Below the pieces are notes generated by a model. It saw only the letters and a list, made by a program, of their open reading frames with translations, searched no databases and was not told where the DNA came from. From assembly GCA_019279435.1 (NCBI GenBank), contig JAAALK010000079.1, positions 68,086,330 through 68,150,329 of the forward strand: a stretch of 64,000 bases of DNA, read 5' to 3'. This DNA comes from Zizania palustris. Lineage: Eukaryota; Streptophyta; Magnoliopsida; Poales; Poaceae. Shown here piece after piece: positions 22,893 to 35,580 of the stretch; position 1 is the first letter of the stretch, and every line of letters starts with the position of its first letter. The position numbers were made by a program, and so were the translations under genes.

Positions 22893-23551
22893 ATGTTGAG
22901 CCCAAGGTCGAAGTCGTTCTTGTTCTCGAGCTTGAGGTGCAGCGTGGCGGTGGTCTCCTCGAAAGAGAACCTGTGGAACTTGATCTTGTCGACGTCCACG
23001 TCGGGCTTGTAGGGGATGGGGATCTCGCCGGACTTCTCCAGCGGGAGCTTGATCCTGCCGATGATGGGGACGTCGATGAGGAGGACGACCCTGACGAGGT
23101 AGGGGATGATGCTCCCGGGTTTGATGTCATTGTAAGTGCTCTTGATGTCGTCGTAGATGAGTGAGATGGGGATCTTGACGGTCTCCTCGCCGTGGGCGTG
23201 GATTGTACCGGCGTCGGGGATGAGCCCCGAGACAAGCTTGCGGCCGTCGCTCTCGACGAGGTAGTCTATGTCGACGAGCGGGATGGGTACGGGGTTGGGG
23301 TTCTTGATGAGCACGTCGACGACGAGGTCGGCGCGGTGGAGACTGATGTGCGGGATGTGGATGCCGGAGACGTCGGCGGTGGGCTTGCCGAAGCCGACGG
23401 CCTCCTCGATCTTCTCCCCGATGTCGTGGATGAAGCCCTTCACCTTCTCCATGAAGCCCCCGCCACCTTCCTTCTTCTCGCCGCCGTCGTCGCGGCGGTC
23501 CTTGCCGCCTCCCCGTTCAGTCACCGTGGGGTTCTCCGACGACGACGACAT

Positions 23552-24621
23552 GCTACCTAGCTGGAGGTAGCAGCAGCAGCATCGAGAAGAAACGATCACA
23601 CCAATATCTTACAAGAAAGATCGAGCAAACATGAAACAGCAAAGCACGCCATTGCTAAGCTCCACGAGAATCAGCAAGATTGACGCTTGATCGGACAAAA
23701 GATTACTCTTTTCTTTCCCTCGACGCCCCAAGACGCGGCCGCGAGATCTGAGACGCGGCACAACCATGCTTCGAAATGCAGCGAGAGCGAGGTAGAGGGA
23801 CGGATTTCTACTTTACCTGGCGGTGTTTCTCGTTTCCGTGGAGGCCGGAGTTCTGGCCGAAGCGAGCGGAGATGGCGAGAGCCGAGCGAGGATGGGGAAA
23901 AACACACGGGGAGCACGAGCTTGTCACTTGCAAATGGGCCCACCCGCAGTGAGCCAGTGACGTAATCGGATGGCCAGCTCAGCTACCCCTGTCGGCTCAA
24001 CACAAAGTCAAAGTCAGAGGCAAGACAAGTGGGCCGGTCAACGGATTTACTATGGGCTTCCAAGTTCGGCCCAGTTATGAAGGACGGGACATTTTGGGCC
24101 TTTGTATCCGGCCCATATGTTAAAAGAGAGTTTTTTTTAAAAAAAAATGCTCTTTCGGTACAATAACCGAGGATGAATACATTCCATCGAGAAAATATCT
24201 ATTATTTACCGTTATAATTTTTTCAATTATTTGCTATCTTAGTTTAAATTTTAAATTATACTCATTTTAATTATTTTTAATTTTATTTACTTGTATTATA
24301 TAATTTAAAAAATAAACTTGCTCATCTCCAAATAATATTAGTGGAATAAAAAGACATTGGCTTGATGGTGAATTCACAAATATTATTTCCAGAGGAGAGC
24401 AAGTTTAACTTTTTAGTGGATAAAATGAATGAATAAATAAAATTAAAATTGGGAAAATGATCCAGAATTGAACCAAATAAATTTTGAAATGATAAATAAT
24501 CCAAGCCAAAATTTGTTACCAAACCCAAAATTTAGAGGATCAAATAATCAATTTTCCTTCTTTTTTCTTGCTATCCTTATCTATCCATTCCTCTCCCTCG
24601 CTCTCTCCCTCCCTCCCTCCA
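23552..24621. other. Divergent intergenic region between LEA14-like and bS6c genes
   Basis: It holds the leader of the LEA14-like gene (GC-rich, to about 23960) and an AT-rich promoter side for the plastid ribosomal protein gene. A pyrimidine-rich ctccctc tract lies just before the bS6 start. No other gene recognised. Confidence 0.5.
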
Positions 24622-26413
24622 ATGCCGCCACCCATGGCGCTCTCTGTCTCCTCCTCGGCCGCGACCGCCCTCCTCCCGACTCTCCCGCCCTCGGCCTCGC
24701 GCGTCCGGACCTGGATACCCGTCGCGCCGCGCCGCGAAACCGCACGGGCGCGCGCGCTCTCTGCCGGCTACGCCGCGGGATTATACGGCCGTGCGGCGTC
24801 CGCGGTCGGTGGCGAGGACGAGGAGGTAGGAGACGAGGAGGGATCTTCCTCGGGATTTGGTTCAATGTTTGGTCTCGGTGGCGGCGGGCTCGGGATGTCG
24901 GCTGCGGAGGCGGCGCTGGCGCTGGAGGAGCGGGAGATGCCGCCCTGCCCACCGGGGCTGCGTCAGTATGAGACCATGGTCGTGCTCCGCCCCGACATGT
25001 CCGAGGAGGAGCGCCTCGCTCTCATACAGCGCTACGAGGAGGTAAATTCAAAATTACTAGTTAGCTGCAGCTGCACTGAGTAGATGCGCAGAATCAGAGG
25101 AAGATTTGTAGTAGCCAATGCATGAAAATTTTGCGTTTTTCCAGTTTACTTTAAATTCTGATGAATTTATGGTACACTGGTTCATTGATTTTTTTTGTTA
25201 TTTAGCTTGTTCGGTCATTATCAATGCTTACCTCGAACTAATCAACCAAGTTCTATACCTAAAATATGCCTGTCATATTGTAGGTGAAGCAAATCATTTT
25301 GCTGCAAATGTTATAATAGTACTTCGTATGATCAACAGCTGCAAATCCGTATTATTCTGTGTATGTCACAGTACAGGCTCAGGAAGCATTGGCAACAATG
25401 GGGAAATATCATGTGCAATCTGCAATCGTGCGATCTGGTGCATCTAATTAAGATCTAACGGTTACGTATGAAATCTAATACTTTTTTACTTTTTTCATAT
25501 GTAACCGTTGGATCTTGATTGGATGCACCAGATCGCACGATTGCAGGATTGCACAGGATATTTTCCCGGCAACAATTGTTTGTGCTGTAGTGCATTCATT
25601 TACTATATAACATTGGAAACAAAAATCCGATATTTTTAGTACTTGTTGCTAGCTCCATCCATTGTGTTTGTGGACAACATCCTGCATTATTACAAACATT
25701 TAACAATCAACAAGCACTCTGTTTTACCTCAGGATTTTGTTTTGTTGTCATACAATTTTATAGTCATAGATGATCTACCTATTTGATTGTTCCCGTAACC
25801 ATTGTTGAATTTGATGGTAACTTGGAGTAAGCATATGTTTGGCACAGCTCTAGCTCCGAGGTCACGATAGATCTGAAATTTGAATGATAAAATAAAGTTT
25901 CCTAAACTTTTATTTTTAGTTCAAAATAAAAATCAGATATCACAACTAAATACACAATCGTCAAATACACAATCCTCAATCTACCGACAGCTCTAGATCC
26001 CCAAAAATATTGAATCTCCAGCCCTGCCAAGAAGGGCTTAAGATTCTGCTCCATAACGTGTTCATTGTACCTGTGCTACACCCTACCCACCTGTGTATCA
26101 TTGCATTAATCCTTGCCGCTGACATTTCTGCTTACTGATGGAGTGATGGTTTTCCACTATGTTGCAGCTGCTTGTTGCAGGTGGCGCCATGTATGTGGAA
26201 ATCTTCAACAGAGGAGTTATCCCACTGGCATACAGTATCAGGAAGAGGAACAGCAGGACTGGGCTTCCATCCACCTATTATGACGGCATATACCTCCTCG
26301 TGACATACTTCACAAAGCCTGAATCCCTTGATGCTCTGCAAATGAGACTCAATGCGGACGACGATGTCATCCGTTCAACAAGTTTCAAGGTACGCAAGCG
26401 AGAAGCCTTTTAA
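24622..26413 (+). CDS. RPS6: Plastid 30S ribosomal protein bS6
   Basis: Two exons, 24622-25041 and 26168-26413, give 221 aa (217 if translation starts at the second in-frame ATG, 24634). The first roughly 80 residues are rich in Ala, Ser, Pro and Arg, as in a chloroplast transit peptide, followed by an acidic and Gly-rich linker. The mature part starts near LRQYETMVVLRPDMSEEER. Exon 2 continues LLVAGGAMYVEIFNRG, IPLAYSIRKRNSRTG, YDGIYLLVTYFTKPES and ends IRSTSFKVRKREAF, matching the bS6 fold (short beta-alpha-beta protein binding 16S rRNA with bS18). The intron is phase 0 and carries a 168-bp foldback MITE. Confidence 0.93.
25400..25567. mobile_element. Foldback MULE-type MITE in the bS6 intron
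   Basis: A 168-bp element whose halves are near-perfect inverted repeats of about 73 bp. The left half starts ggggaaatatcatgtgcaat and the right half ends attgcacaggatattttccc. It is flanked by a perfect 9-bp duplication, ggcaacaat (25391-25399 and 25568-25576). The 9-bp duplication and long inverted repeats indicate a Mutator-like MITE. Transcribed as part of the pre-mRNA it would form a strong hairpin. Confidence 0.88.
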
Positions 26414-27504
26414 GATGGGCCAGCCTCAAGGGGTTCTGTAACTTGTGTTACAATTGGTGTCATCTGGACTGAAAGCTTCAGGTTTCGCTTATGTTTATAT
26501 CCATTATCATACAAGAATGCTACTCCGCCATGGAAGTAGATTGATTTTTGCTGCCATTGATGACAAAATATGTAGTCCTTTATGCTTATAATTTAGAAGA
26601 AATTCATGTCTATTTTGTCATAGCGCACTACGCATGCATGCACTAATCAAGCAGGACGAACTGTAAGCTTGTAGCTGGTTGACTGAGGGATTACAGCCGA
26701 TTTTTTTTTAAAAAAATAATATATTTTTATTCGAAATTACATTTTTTTGTGGCCTTTCTAAAAAATCACAAAATTAAACCTGTCAAAACATCCGCCACTA
26801 TTTTAACGATTGAGTTGGGCCATGACAACGGTCCGGTAAAGGACAACAAAACGAGGTCCCCTAATAATTTTTTGGCTAAATGTCGTGTCAAGTGAGGTGC
26901 ATCCTGCATTCATCCATGCCAATCAACCGAACGGCCATGATTCACACTTGTCACATGCTAAATTCCCATCAAACGTGTACCAAAACATGCATATCGCAAC
27001 CTGCAAGGGAGAGATAAAAAATCGATCATGCAGGCACGAAAATTGTAAGGGACGGTGAGAACCAGACAAAAGGAAGCGTCAGAGGTAATAACCCAAAACA
27101 GCATATACAGACTTAACAGCGATGATTAAATTAAAGATTTATAATCAGCTGTCTTCCAGTGGATTTATTCGTTTGGCATGATGATGACAGACGTGAGTTG
27201 CTGAGAAAAACTCCGTTTTGATAACACAAAATTGTCTTTGGTACATCATAGTACGATATAAAACAGTGTATGCTGACCCACCATATTAGTCAGACAAACG
27301 AAATGCAGCATATAACACAAGATCTGAGTATCTGACTGCACCGACCCATCAACAAAGATTGCTCCAGATTTCTTCACCGACCCAGCAACAAAGACTATGC
27401 TCCAGAATTCTTCAGTAAAAGCTAAACAATATCTCATAACTGTCACGTTGAACACTTGAACGACCAGAGTACTCCAATATCAGCAATTCGCGGAGCAACA
27501 GATT
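26414..27504. other. Convergent intergenic region (3' ends of bS6 and LUC7-like genes)
   Basis: Contains the 3' UTRs of the two convergent genes. A low-complexity T/A stretch lies near 26700-26770. No further coding sequence recognised. Confidence 0.5.
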
Positions 27505-30500
27505 TCAGTACCTATCGTGGCGCCTGAAAATCATAACTGTCAGTGTTGGCTCCTACAGTAGCAAGGTTTCCAAATCAAAAGCAGATATTTCATTATGTTG
27601 TTTGTGATGCTATGGTCAAAAGTTTTATGGTCAGAATAAATCGCTCTACAAGCAGGGCAGACTTATTTTAATTGCATAAATAAACGGTGTGGAAAGAAAC
27701 CGTTGAGCAATACCTGCGCTCCCTGGATCGAGAACGTTCCCTTCTCCTTGAATCATGGCCACGTGAACGTTCATAATCTCTATCCCGATCACGATCATGG
27801 CGGCGGTCACGATCATGGCGCCGGTCACGATCCCTGTCATAGTCTCTTCTGCTTTCTCGAGGTTCAACTCTCTCCTTTCTTTCTGCATCTCTATCCCTGG
27901 ATGCACGACCATTGCGGTCCTTGCTGTGTTCTCTTGATCTGAAAAATCCAACATGTACTTTCAGATTATGCCAATACTACATGAAAATGAAACGAGGATG
28001 GGGATACCAATCCATACCGCCTGTCATCTTCAGATCTGTCCTTAGTGATTTTATTTCTCTCCTCCTGTAAGGCAGCATATAATATTTTACAATGATAAAA
28101 TCATGATATCAGTGTTCTTACCCAAAAGAAAGTAACCTAATTTGCATAGGTGGGAAACAAATAAAGGAAATCATGACAAAAATAAAAAAGTGCAAGAGAT
28201 ACATCACGGTTAAATTGCTTCAGCAACAACTTACAAACTTACAGTAAAAGGTGGCAAAAGGAGGGCACTTTCAGAGTAACTTAACCAAGGTACTATTTAT
28301 CACCCTCTCTACAAATTATTGATCACCCAGCAGAAAGCAATCTCCAGCTTCTGATCAACATAATACTAAGCAGATTATATGAGTAGCTTGACACAATTAA
28401 GTAAACATGATTCTCCATACCATGTTTTTGCACACTCATTGCTTACATTTGCCAACATACAGTGGCAGCTGTTGTTGCCATGGATAGGAGGGGTGGTTGT
28501 CACAAGAGATTCCAATTATGCAACATTGACTAGCTCCTGTAATGACTATTGCAGTAACCACTGTGCCCTCCAATGTGAGAAATGAAATAATATATAGAAA
28601 AGGTGAGAACCTGAATGTTCTTCCTTGAGATAAGAAAACTCACAGGACACAGATGCCAAAAGGCCCAAAACAGAGTAACTCTTTAAAGCAGAAAAGGGTA
28701 CATTACATTCAGCACCTGATAAAGATGTCCAAAATTTGCATCTTAACAAATTCAGATAGAAGAATAATGGGATAGACCCATTGTATTATAATGAACAAAC
28801 AGATTTCTTGGATTTATTGCGTTAAGGCCTTGAGGGTTTGAAACATTTGGAATTCATAATTGATTTGATCATTCCCCAAAAATTGTACTTGTAGAAATTT
28901 GGGCACAAAGAATGTACCTGTAGTTCTTTCAGTTTTTCACGGATCAGCATATAGCCCAGATGTAGCTTCCCTCCAAAATGGTCAGCAAGACGTCGATCAC
29001 TGCATACAATATAACATGAGATATATTTCCATCCTAAAGGTGCAAATTGAATGTGAAGCTTCAGAACATTTTGAGAGTGAAGGGAGCTTAAAGGTATTAC
29101 TTATCATAGACACTTAGAAATGCTCCACATATGTCACAGAGGCGCAATTTCTGATCGGTCTACAAAGTGGACCAATAATACCGTTAGTCCATTAGCAATA
29201 CTACAATGTATTATAAACAATGGTAAGCCAGGATTTGGAAGAGCATAATAAAAAATACACATAAAATTCCAGCATGTAAATGATAGCACTGACCAAAATT
29301 TTAAGAGATAATACAACTACATATTTGCATATGCATGCAACCCCTAATTCACCACATTCTAAAATATCACGGAATTCACATCTACAAGTAAATGCAATTT
29401 GGAATACATATATACCAATGACAGAACATCAGAACAAAAATATGATGACACATGTACTAATAGACACTATTCGAAGTGCATTGCAATTTGCAAGCCAGAA
29501 AATATCCCAAATACGAGGGATGCACATGATAGTTTGTAAAATCATAGTTACATTCTAGGGGCATGGTCATCTAAGCTTGCCTAATGGAGCCACAGAGGTT
29601 AACTAACAGTCAAATAACAGAAATGACACACAAAAAAAGATATAAGTGATGGCATATTGTAGAATTTGATTCTACCAGTGCCATATTATAGAACTTACAC
29701 TTCATAGTGGCATAGGACATAATTTCTCTACAAGAATCAACCTATCATTTTTCTAGCAACATATGTGCATATGACCATACACATCCACTTGATATCAACC
29801 GCAGCTTACATGATAAGCACAAATTTCCTAATGGCAAAATATGAGTTTTCACTTGAAAGAGTATAAACCCATCAAAATGTGCAGATTTTTTTTAAAAAAG
29901 CAAATTGCAAACATTTTTCTTAAAAATATGTCCAGGAGATGCATATGTTTGATCACCATCCCAGTTACAGATTAAATCATTGAATAACTAGTATGGTGTT
30001 ACCAAACCAAGTGGATCTAAAAGCAATGCTAACCATTGTTGAATCTAATGATCTTGATTGTAGCAGGAAAAACAAGTGATAACACTACGTAAATTAATGC
30101 AACAAAAATTGTGTTATACTCACAATCCGAACATCAGCAGCAGTATATTTAGTAGAATCTGAAGTTGGCTCCTTCCGTGCTGCCAACTGGTGATAAAATA
30201 ACAGTAATAATACAGAAATACATTAGCCATGGTCTGTACAACCACAGAAAAATAAAGAAAATATCAATGTCCTAAAATCAATAGCTATCATTATGCTGTC
30301 TATCAAAGGAAAGGCTAGTTTTTTATCCTACTAGGCTACTACAATAGGTTGTAAAAAATGGACACAATATAGTCAGTTCACATGGGAGTAGCTACCTTTT
30401 TCAGAGCTTCTACCTCTTCCAAAATTTTCTGTGCTTCATCTACCATCCCTTGTTCACCTACCAAAATACCAAAAGAACAAATAATATCATGTCACATATG

Positions 30501-32768
30501 CTTCTCTATGCTACAAAAAAACTACCATACATATCGTATCATAACCAATATAAATACAGCCCACCCCCAAACACAAACACACACACACACACACACATCT
30601 TGGCTCAAAAAGATCAGAGTTATATGTAATATAAGGAAAAAACAGCACTCGTGTCTACTAGAAAATAACCAACAAATCAACACCATATCACAAAACTAAA
30701 AGGCCTAGAGATAAAATATATATATTTATGACAAATATGAAAAAAAAACAATAGTGTTAGTTATGCTCAAGAACATGTCTTCATCAAAGTTTTTACAGAA
30801 AAAGGAAAATGAAATAAAATATCAATAGTCCATATTGCTACTAGAAACTGTTTAATAGGGCGGTTAATTTCTTCTCTTACCAAGCTCTTCAGCCTTCTTT
30901 ATCTTTTCATTGATCATTTCTTGAGTGCGAGCATCAGGAGGTGGTGCTAGCACTGGTGTTATCTGAGGCATTGGAGTAGACTGAGGTATTGAAGCTCTGT
31001 CCTTGTTAAAGGCATCAAGCAGGAGGGTAGCCTGCAACAAAGCAGGAAGAAACAATATGTGATATTAAACTTAATATTTAACTTACTGTTAGTTACATTT
31101 GGTGGCATGCATAAATTAAGATACTATGAGAGTTGAAAACATGGATATTCGAACTTCCAAATAATACCTGCATGTCAGCCCTTTTAGATCTTAGTTCTTC
31201 CACAACTTCCTGGGCCTTGATTTTATCATCAGTTTTCCCTTCAAAATCTACATGTTCACAAGAAAGATTTGGTATTGGTAGTAAAACTTACAGTCTAAGG
31301 TTTAAACTACCACTAAGTCAGTGAGCCAATATATAACATGAAGAATACCACTAGTACATGATAAAATATACCTAGCAGTTACTAAGAAGGAAACCAAATA
31401 ATATGCTAGATCCCTTGCAAATAGCCAAAAAAAATTAGTTAAGACTACATCAATACAAATTATCCACATTCAAACAAGAGTACTACTCAAGAATATTTGA
31501 ATGAGAGGAAGAGAAGTAGATAACTTATTTTGTTATTGCAGTAGCAATTGATGAATCATGAATGGGTGTTCTGAATTGTGGTTAAGTTAGAGCTTATCAG
31601 TGCACTATACCATTCCAAATACCAACATGTGTACATATACAATTATAACAAATTGTGGTCTTGGACAGTTAACCATATCTTCAGACTTCAGAGCACGCTG
31701 AATAAGTTTTTTGAGAATAAAAGGACTTACAAGTGCTCGTACAATTCAAAGCAGCTGTCATTTTAGCCTAAAACATTAACAATATGCTTTTACATAGATC
31801 TATGTCAATTGAGAGAATGAATACTTTGGAAAGAGCAGTAAGCAATCAGCCTGTAGCTGCCAGTATCATGGACCCCTATGGATAGAAGTATTCAACGAAG
31901 TAGATAAAATAAGTATAAATGTCATTACCATAGGTATCAACTTCTTTCATCTTTTCCTTGATTTCTTTTGATAGCTGCAGCACCTCATCTGTCTGCAAAT
32001 GTTAACAAGAAGGAAAGCAATTCAATTCAGTTCTTACTGTCAAATAAGCTTTGATGCATATAGTTGGATAAATACCTGAGTAACCTCAGAAACAGATATT
32101 GCAATAGCAGCATTGGCATCCTCATCAGCAAGTCGTTTGAGCGCCCTCTGAATTTTCCTCTCACACTCAACAATGAGCCTTTCTATCATGTCCTCAAGAT
32201 CCCTATTGAAGTTTTCTGTCCCTTTTGATTTTACTTCTTCATAACTACCAAGAGCTCAGGAAGGCAAAGACCACAATACAGTAGTTTGGGGAATATATTA
32301 AAATAAAAAAGGATGAAATGTTCCATAAGCTAAGGATACTCTTTCCGCAGTTGAAGCGAGTGAACTTTAGGGCAAGGCCCGAGATCCATTTTCTGCCATG
32401 AATGAAATAGCCGATTAGAAGGCAGAATATCAGCGCGAAATTATCTAACATTAGAGCTGAGATGTTGATTCTCAGCAACGCAACAGATTAATCTATTGAT
32501 TTCCACTCTAAACCTAATCTACACCCCAACCTCAAGCGGTTCCCCACCATAATCCCACACAGACAAAAAAAAAGGACAAGGTGCGCACAGAGGTGGGTGG
32601 ATACAGAGAGGGGGAGTGTACCGTGAGCTGGAAGAGGTCGTGTGGGCAGAGGCCGGCGAGGAAGAGGCGGCAGACGTCGCGGTCGTAGTACTTACGGCTG
32701 ACCTCCAGCACGTCGCCGTTGCGGTTGGCCCCCATGAGCACATCCAGCTGCTTCCGCATCGCGTCCAT
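27505..32768 (-). CDS. LUC7L: LUC7-like U1 snRNP splicing factor
   Basis: Thirteen exons were placed: 32768-32622, 32392-32340, 32244-32076, 31992-31929, 31247-31168, 31031-30881, 30457-30396, 30186-30124, 29159-29101, 28999-28918, 28064-28018, 27938-27714 and 27523-27505. Together they give 406 aa. LUC7 proteins belong to the U1 snRNP and influence 5' splice-site choice. The start MDAMRKQLDVLMGANRNGD is characteristic. The first zinc finger spans CRLFLAGLCPHDLF to GPCPKVH. A coiled-coil region with LIVECERKIQRALKRLADED and DARTQEMINEKIKKAEELG follows. The second finger is LRLCDICGAFLSVYD then RRLADHFGGKLHLGYM. The C-terminus is an RD/RE/RS-rich tail ending RHDRY, split off in a tiny 19-nt last exon. 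All introns are GT-AG. Confidence 0.95.
30571..30597. repeat. (CA)n microsatellite in LUC7-like intron
   Basis: A run of ac/ca dinucleotides (acacaaacacacacacac...) in the intron between exons 6 and 7. Confidence 0.85.
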
Positions 32769-33069
32769 GGCGCCTACCTAGCTGCCCCTTCCTCCTCGCG
32801 GAGGAAATCGCAGGCGAGGTTGGGGTTTAGAAACTCGCCTATGGCTAGGGTTTCCGCTCCGAGAGCGAGCGGTAGGCAAGGAGAAGACGCCCCGCGCTGA
32901 GGTCTGGTCCGGTCCGGTCCGGTCGAGCCGGGTCGGGTTAGTTAAGCTGGGCCGGTGGGGCTCGTCGAGTCGTGGTTTATTTAGAACGGGCCCATGGGCT
33001 TTTATTCATGTGGACCCTTTGCTGATTGGGCCACAACTAAACCCACCCGTTTTACGAGCACACTGCTCC

Positions 33070-33101
33070 ATTTTATTTTATTTTATTTTATTTTATTTTA
33101 A
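33070..33101. repeat. (TTTTA)n microsatellite
   Basis: About six tandem ttatt/ttta pentamers immediately left of the LINE insertion. Confidence 0.85.
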
Positions 33102-33112
33102 CACTACAATAT

Positions 33113-35580
33113 AGGCTGAATATGTCGAGAATCAATTATGGGGAGATAGTACTTTTACCCAAGATCAAGGAGGCTTGCAACATTAAGCACTTCAGACCCA
33201 TCTGTTTGCTTAATGTTTGTTATAAGATAATTACGAGGGTTTTATCTATTCGACTGTCCAAAATAGCTGATGCTGTGATTGATCCTGCGCAGTCTGCTTT
33301 TATTCCGGGTCGCTATATCTTAGATGGTGTGGTCATGCTACATGAGGTGTTACATGAGGTACACAAGAGAAAACATAAAGGGGTTGTTCTGAAACTTGAT
33401 TTTGAGAAAGCCTATGATCGAGTTCATTGGGGGTTTTTGTTTGAGGTCTTGCAAAAAAAGGGGTTTCACAACAAATGGATAGAGTGGATGAGTAGTGTGG
33501 TTACGGGGGGGCAGGGTTGCGATTAATGTGAATGGGACTGTTGGGAGTTTTTTTAGAACTTATAAAGGGGTGAGACAGGGGGATCCTCTTTCCCCTTTTC
33601 TGTTCAATCTTGTGGGGGATGCGTTATCGGAGATGCTGCTGAGGGCTAAAGAAAAAGGCCACCTGACAGGTTTGGCCACCAATCTGGTACAAGGAGGAAT
33701 TACTCATTTCCAGTATGCGGATGATACCATTTTGATGTTTGAGTTTCCAGATCAGAACTTCGTCACTATTAAATTCTTGCTGTACTGTTTTGAGGAACTT
33801 TCGGGCATGAGGGTGAATTACCAGAAGAGTGAGTTGTTTTCTCTGGGAGTAGACGCTGCTGAAGCTCAACGGGCTGCGGATGGGTTTAATTGCAAGCTGG
33901 GCTGCTTCCCCATTAAATATTTAGGTATACCCATTAGTCACTCCAAGCCGGGGGTTTCGGATTTTGAGGGTTTGGTATCCAAGGTGGAGAACAGACTGGC
34001 TACTTGGAAATGTGGGTATCTGTCTTCTGGAGGGAGGATGATTCTCATTAATTCGTGCCTCAGCAGTATTCCGCTATATACCATGGGGGCTTTCTTAGTG
34101 CCGGAAGCTATTCATCATAAACTTGATAGCATTAGGAGCCGATTTTTTTGGGATGGGTTGGGGCAGCGCAAAAAGTTTCATATGGTTAATTGGAAAACGC
34201 TATGTATGCCGAAGGAGTATGGGGGTTTGGGCTTCCTTGACTCAAGGCTTATGAATATCTCTTTGCTGGGTAAATGGTTGTTTAGGGTTATGGGGAATAG
34301 TAAAGGGTTGTGCGTGGAGTTACTTACTAAGAAGTATGACATTCATGATAGCCTCTTTTGCCGGTCGGTTCCGAAAGGGTCCTATTTCTGGAACAGTTTG
34401 ATGAAATACCGTATGTGGTTTCGGAATCATTACGCTTTTACTATTGGTAATGGGAGGAAAACGCTGTTCTGGGGAGATACTTGGGCAGGAGAGATCCCTT
34501 TTCGAATTCAATTCTTTCAATTGTTTGACATTTGTCTCCACCCAGAGTTGTCGGTTTGGGATGCCTTTCAGGAGGGGTGGATGATCCAGTTTCGACGATC
34601 GCTTTCGCCTAGTGAGTTCAATCTTTGGATAGAAATGAGAGATATCTGCGGTAATGTTGTCTGGTCTGGAGGGGAGGATCAGATCAGTTGGTCCTTGGGG
34701 GGTAAGAAGTACACGACCAAATCCTTTTATAATTGGGTTGCTTTTCGGGGTATGGGTGTGGACGACCTTAATCTTGTGTGGAGCTGTGTTGCGCCTCTGA
34801 AAGTTAAATGCTTTGTATGGTTGGTTATGAAAGGGAGTATTCAAGTGGGTGATCAACTGAGGAGAAGGGGGTGGACTGGTAATCCTAGTTGCAAACTTTG
34901 TAATAGCCTCGAGACAGTGGAACACCTCATGTTCCACTGCCCGCTGTCTAAGTTTTTGTGGTGTTTTGTCCGGGAGGCCTTGGGATGGCCCTACTGCCCT
35001 AATAGATTTGATGATGTCTTAAAAATCACGCGGGGGTCGTCGGGCAAAAAGATGAGGTGTCTTTTGGGTGTGGTTGCTGCGGCGTGTTGGGTTATCTGGA
35101 TTGGTCGTAATGATTTTGTCTTCAACAATGTGCTTTCTTCGAATGTACTTCACTTACCTTTCAGACTAACTTGTTTTGTGGATCAGTGGAAATGTCTAGC
35201 TCCGGCTCGTCATCTGGGGGAGATGTCAAACTACAACAGCTTGCTCCTTGCTCAAATCCGCAGCATGTCGGGAAGTGTGGGTTTAAGAGGATTGCCCGCA
35301 GGATGAAGTGAAGCTGGTTGGGATGGTGGGGCATCAGTTGTTGGCTTTTGGTAGCATCTGGTTATGGTGTTTGTCTTTTAGCTTTGTCGGTTGGTCGTTT
35401 CTCAATGTTGTGTTTGGTAAATCTGTGAGTATTCTGGAGTGATGTTTAGATGGAGGATGTTTCTATGTGGGTTTTGCGCTTGTTCTGGTGAACTGGTTTT
35501 CCCCAGTATGACTACTCTGGTTCGTATCACTTTCAAATAAAGTGGGGCGCGCTGTATGCGTGTCTTTTTCAAAAAAAAAA
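33113..35580 (+). mobile_element. 5'-truncated LINE (non-LTR retrotransposon)
   Basis: It has no LTRs, ends in an A-run (35571-35580) and is flanked by a short duplication, acaatat (33106-33112 and 35581-35587). The coding part starts within the reverse transcriptase domain, so the endonuclease and 5' part are missing, as is usual for 5'-truncated LINE copies. Confidence 0.9.
33122..35306 (+). pseudogene. LINE ORF2 remnant: reverse transcriptase and zf-RVT domain
   Basis: Frame one (33122-33526) has FRPICLLNVCYKIITRVLS, QSAFIPGRYILDG and LKLDFEKAYDRVHW. Frame two (33495-35306) has GVRQGDPLSPFLFNL, the catalytic YADD box in THFQYADDTILM, and the C-terminal zf-RVT region with CKLCNSLETVEHLMFHCPLS. 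The switch between frames falls at the G-run near 33507-33513, pointing to a 1-bp indel there. The rest of the frame is open for 600 codons, so the copy is fairly young. Confidence 0.92.

Larger units (their letters stand above)
20968..23551 (-). pseudogene. LEA14/WHy-type desiccation-related protein gene, interrupted by an hAT element
   Basis: The first coding part runs from ATG at 23551 down to 22893 and the second from 21701 to 21419. A short last exon (GAT TGA, 20973-20968) follows an intron with donor at 21418 and acceptor at 20974. Without the transposon and one copy of its duplication, the frame joins exactly (GLN/MLEYEMWLGDD) and would give 315 aa. The N-terminus is Gly/Lys/Glu-rich. 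Two LEA_2/WHy domains follow: HISLHRADLVVDVLIKNPNP, VDIDYLVESDGRKLVSG and SGEIPIPYKPDVDVDKIKF in the first region, then LHLKLENKNDFDLGLN and SIASAELTESAKIEKQG in the second. LEA14-type proteins are linked to stress tolerance. As it stands, translation from 23551 runs into the element and stops after DFDLGLNISAGPRILRALRR..., so the second domain is lost. A read-through stop right after DDDEV, 21413, is an alternative gene end. Confidence 0.88.

Noticed and set aside
22870..23570. Alternative-frame Ser/Thr- and Asp/Val-rich proteins over the LEA14-like exon
   Set aside because: Repetitive composition from high-GC codon bias; the true frame shows conserved LEA_2 blocks.
34320..34937. Minus-strand 205-residue frame
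   Set aside because: Antisense shadow of the LINE reverse transcriptase/zf-RVT coding region.
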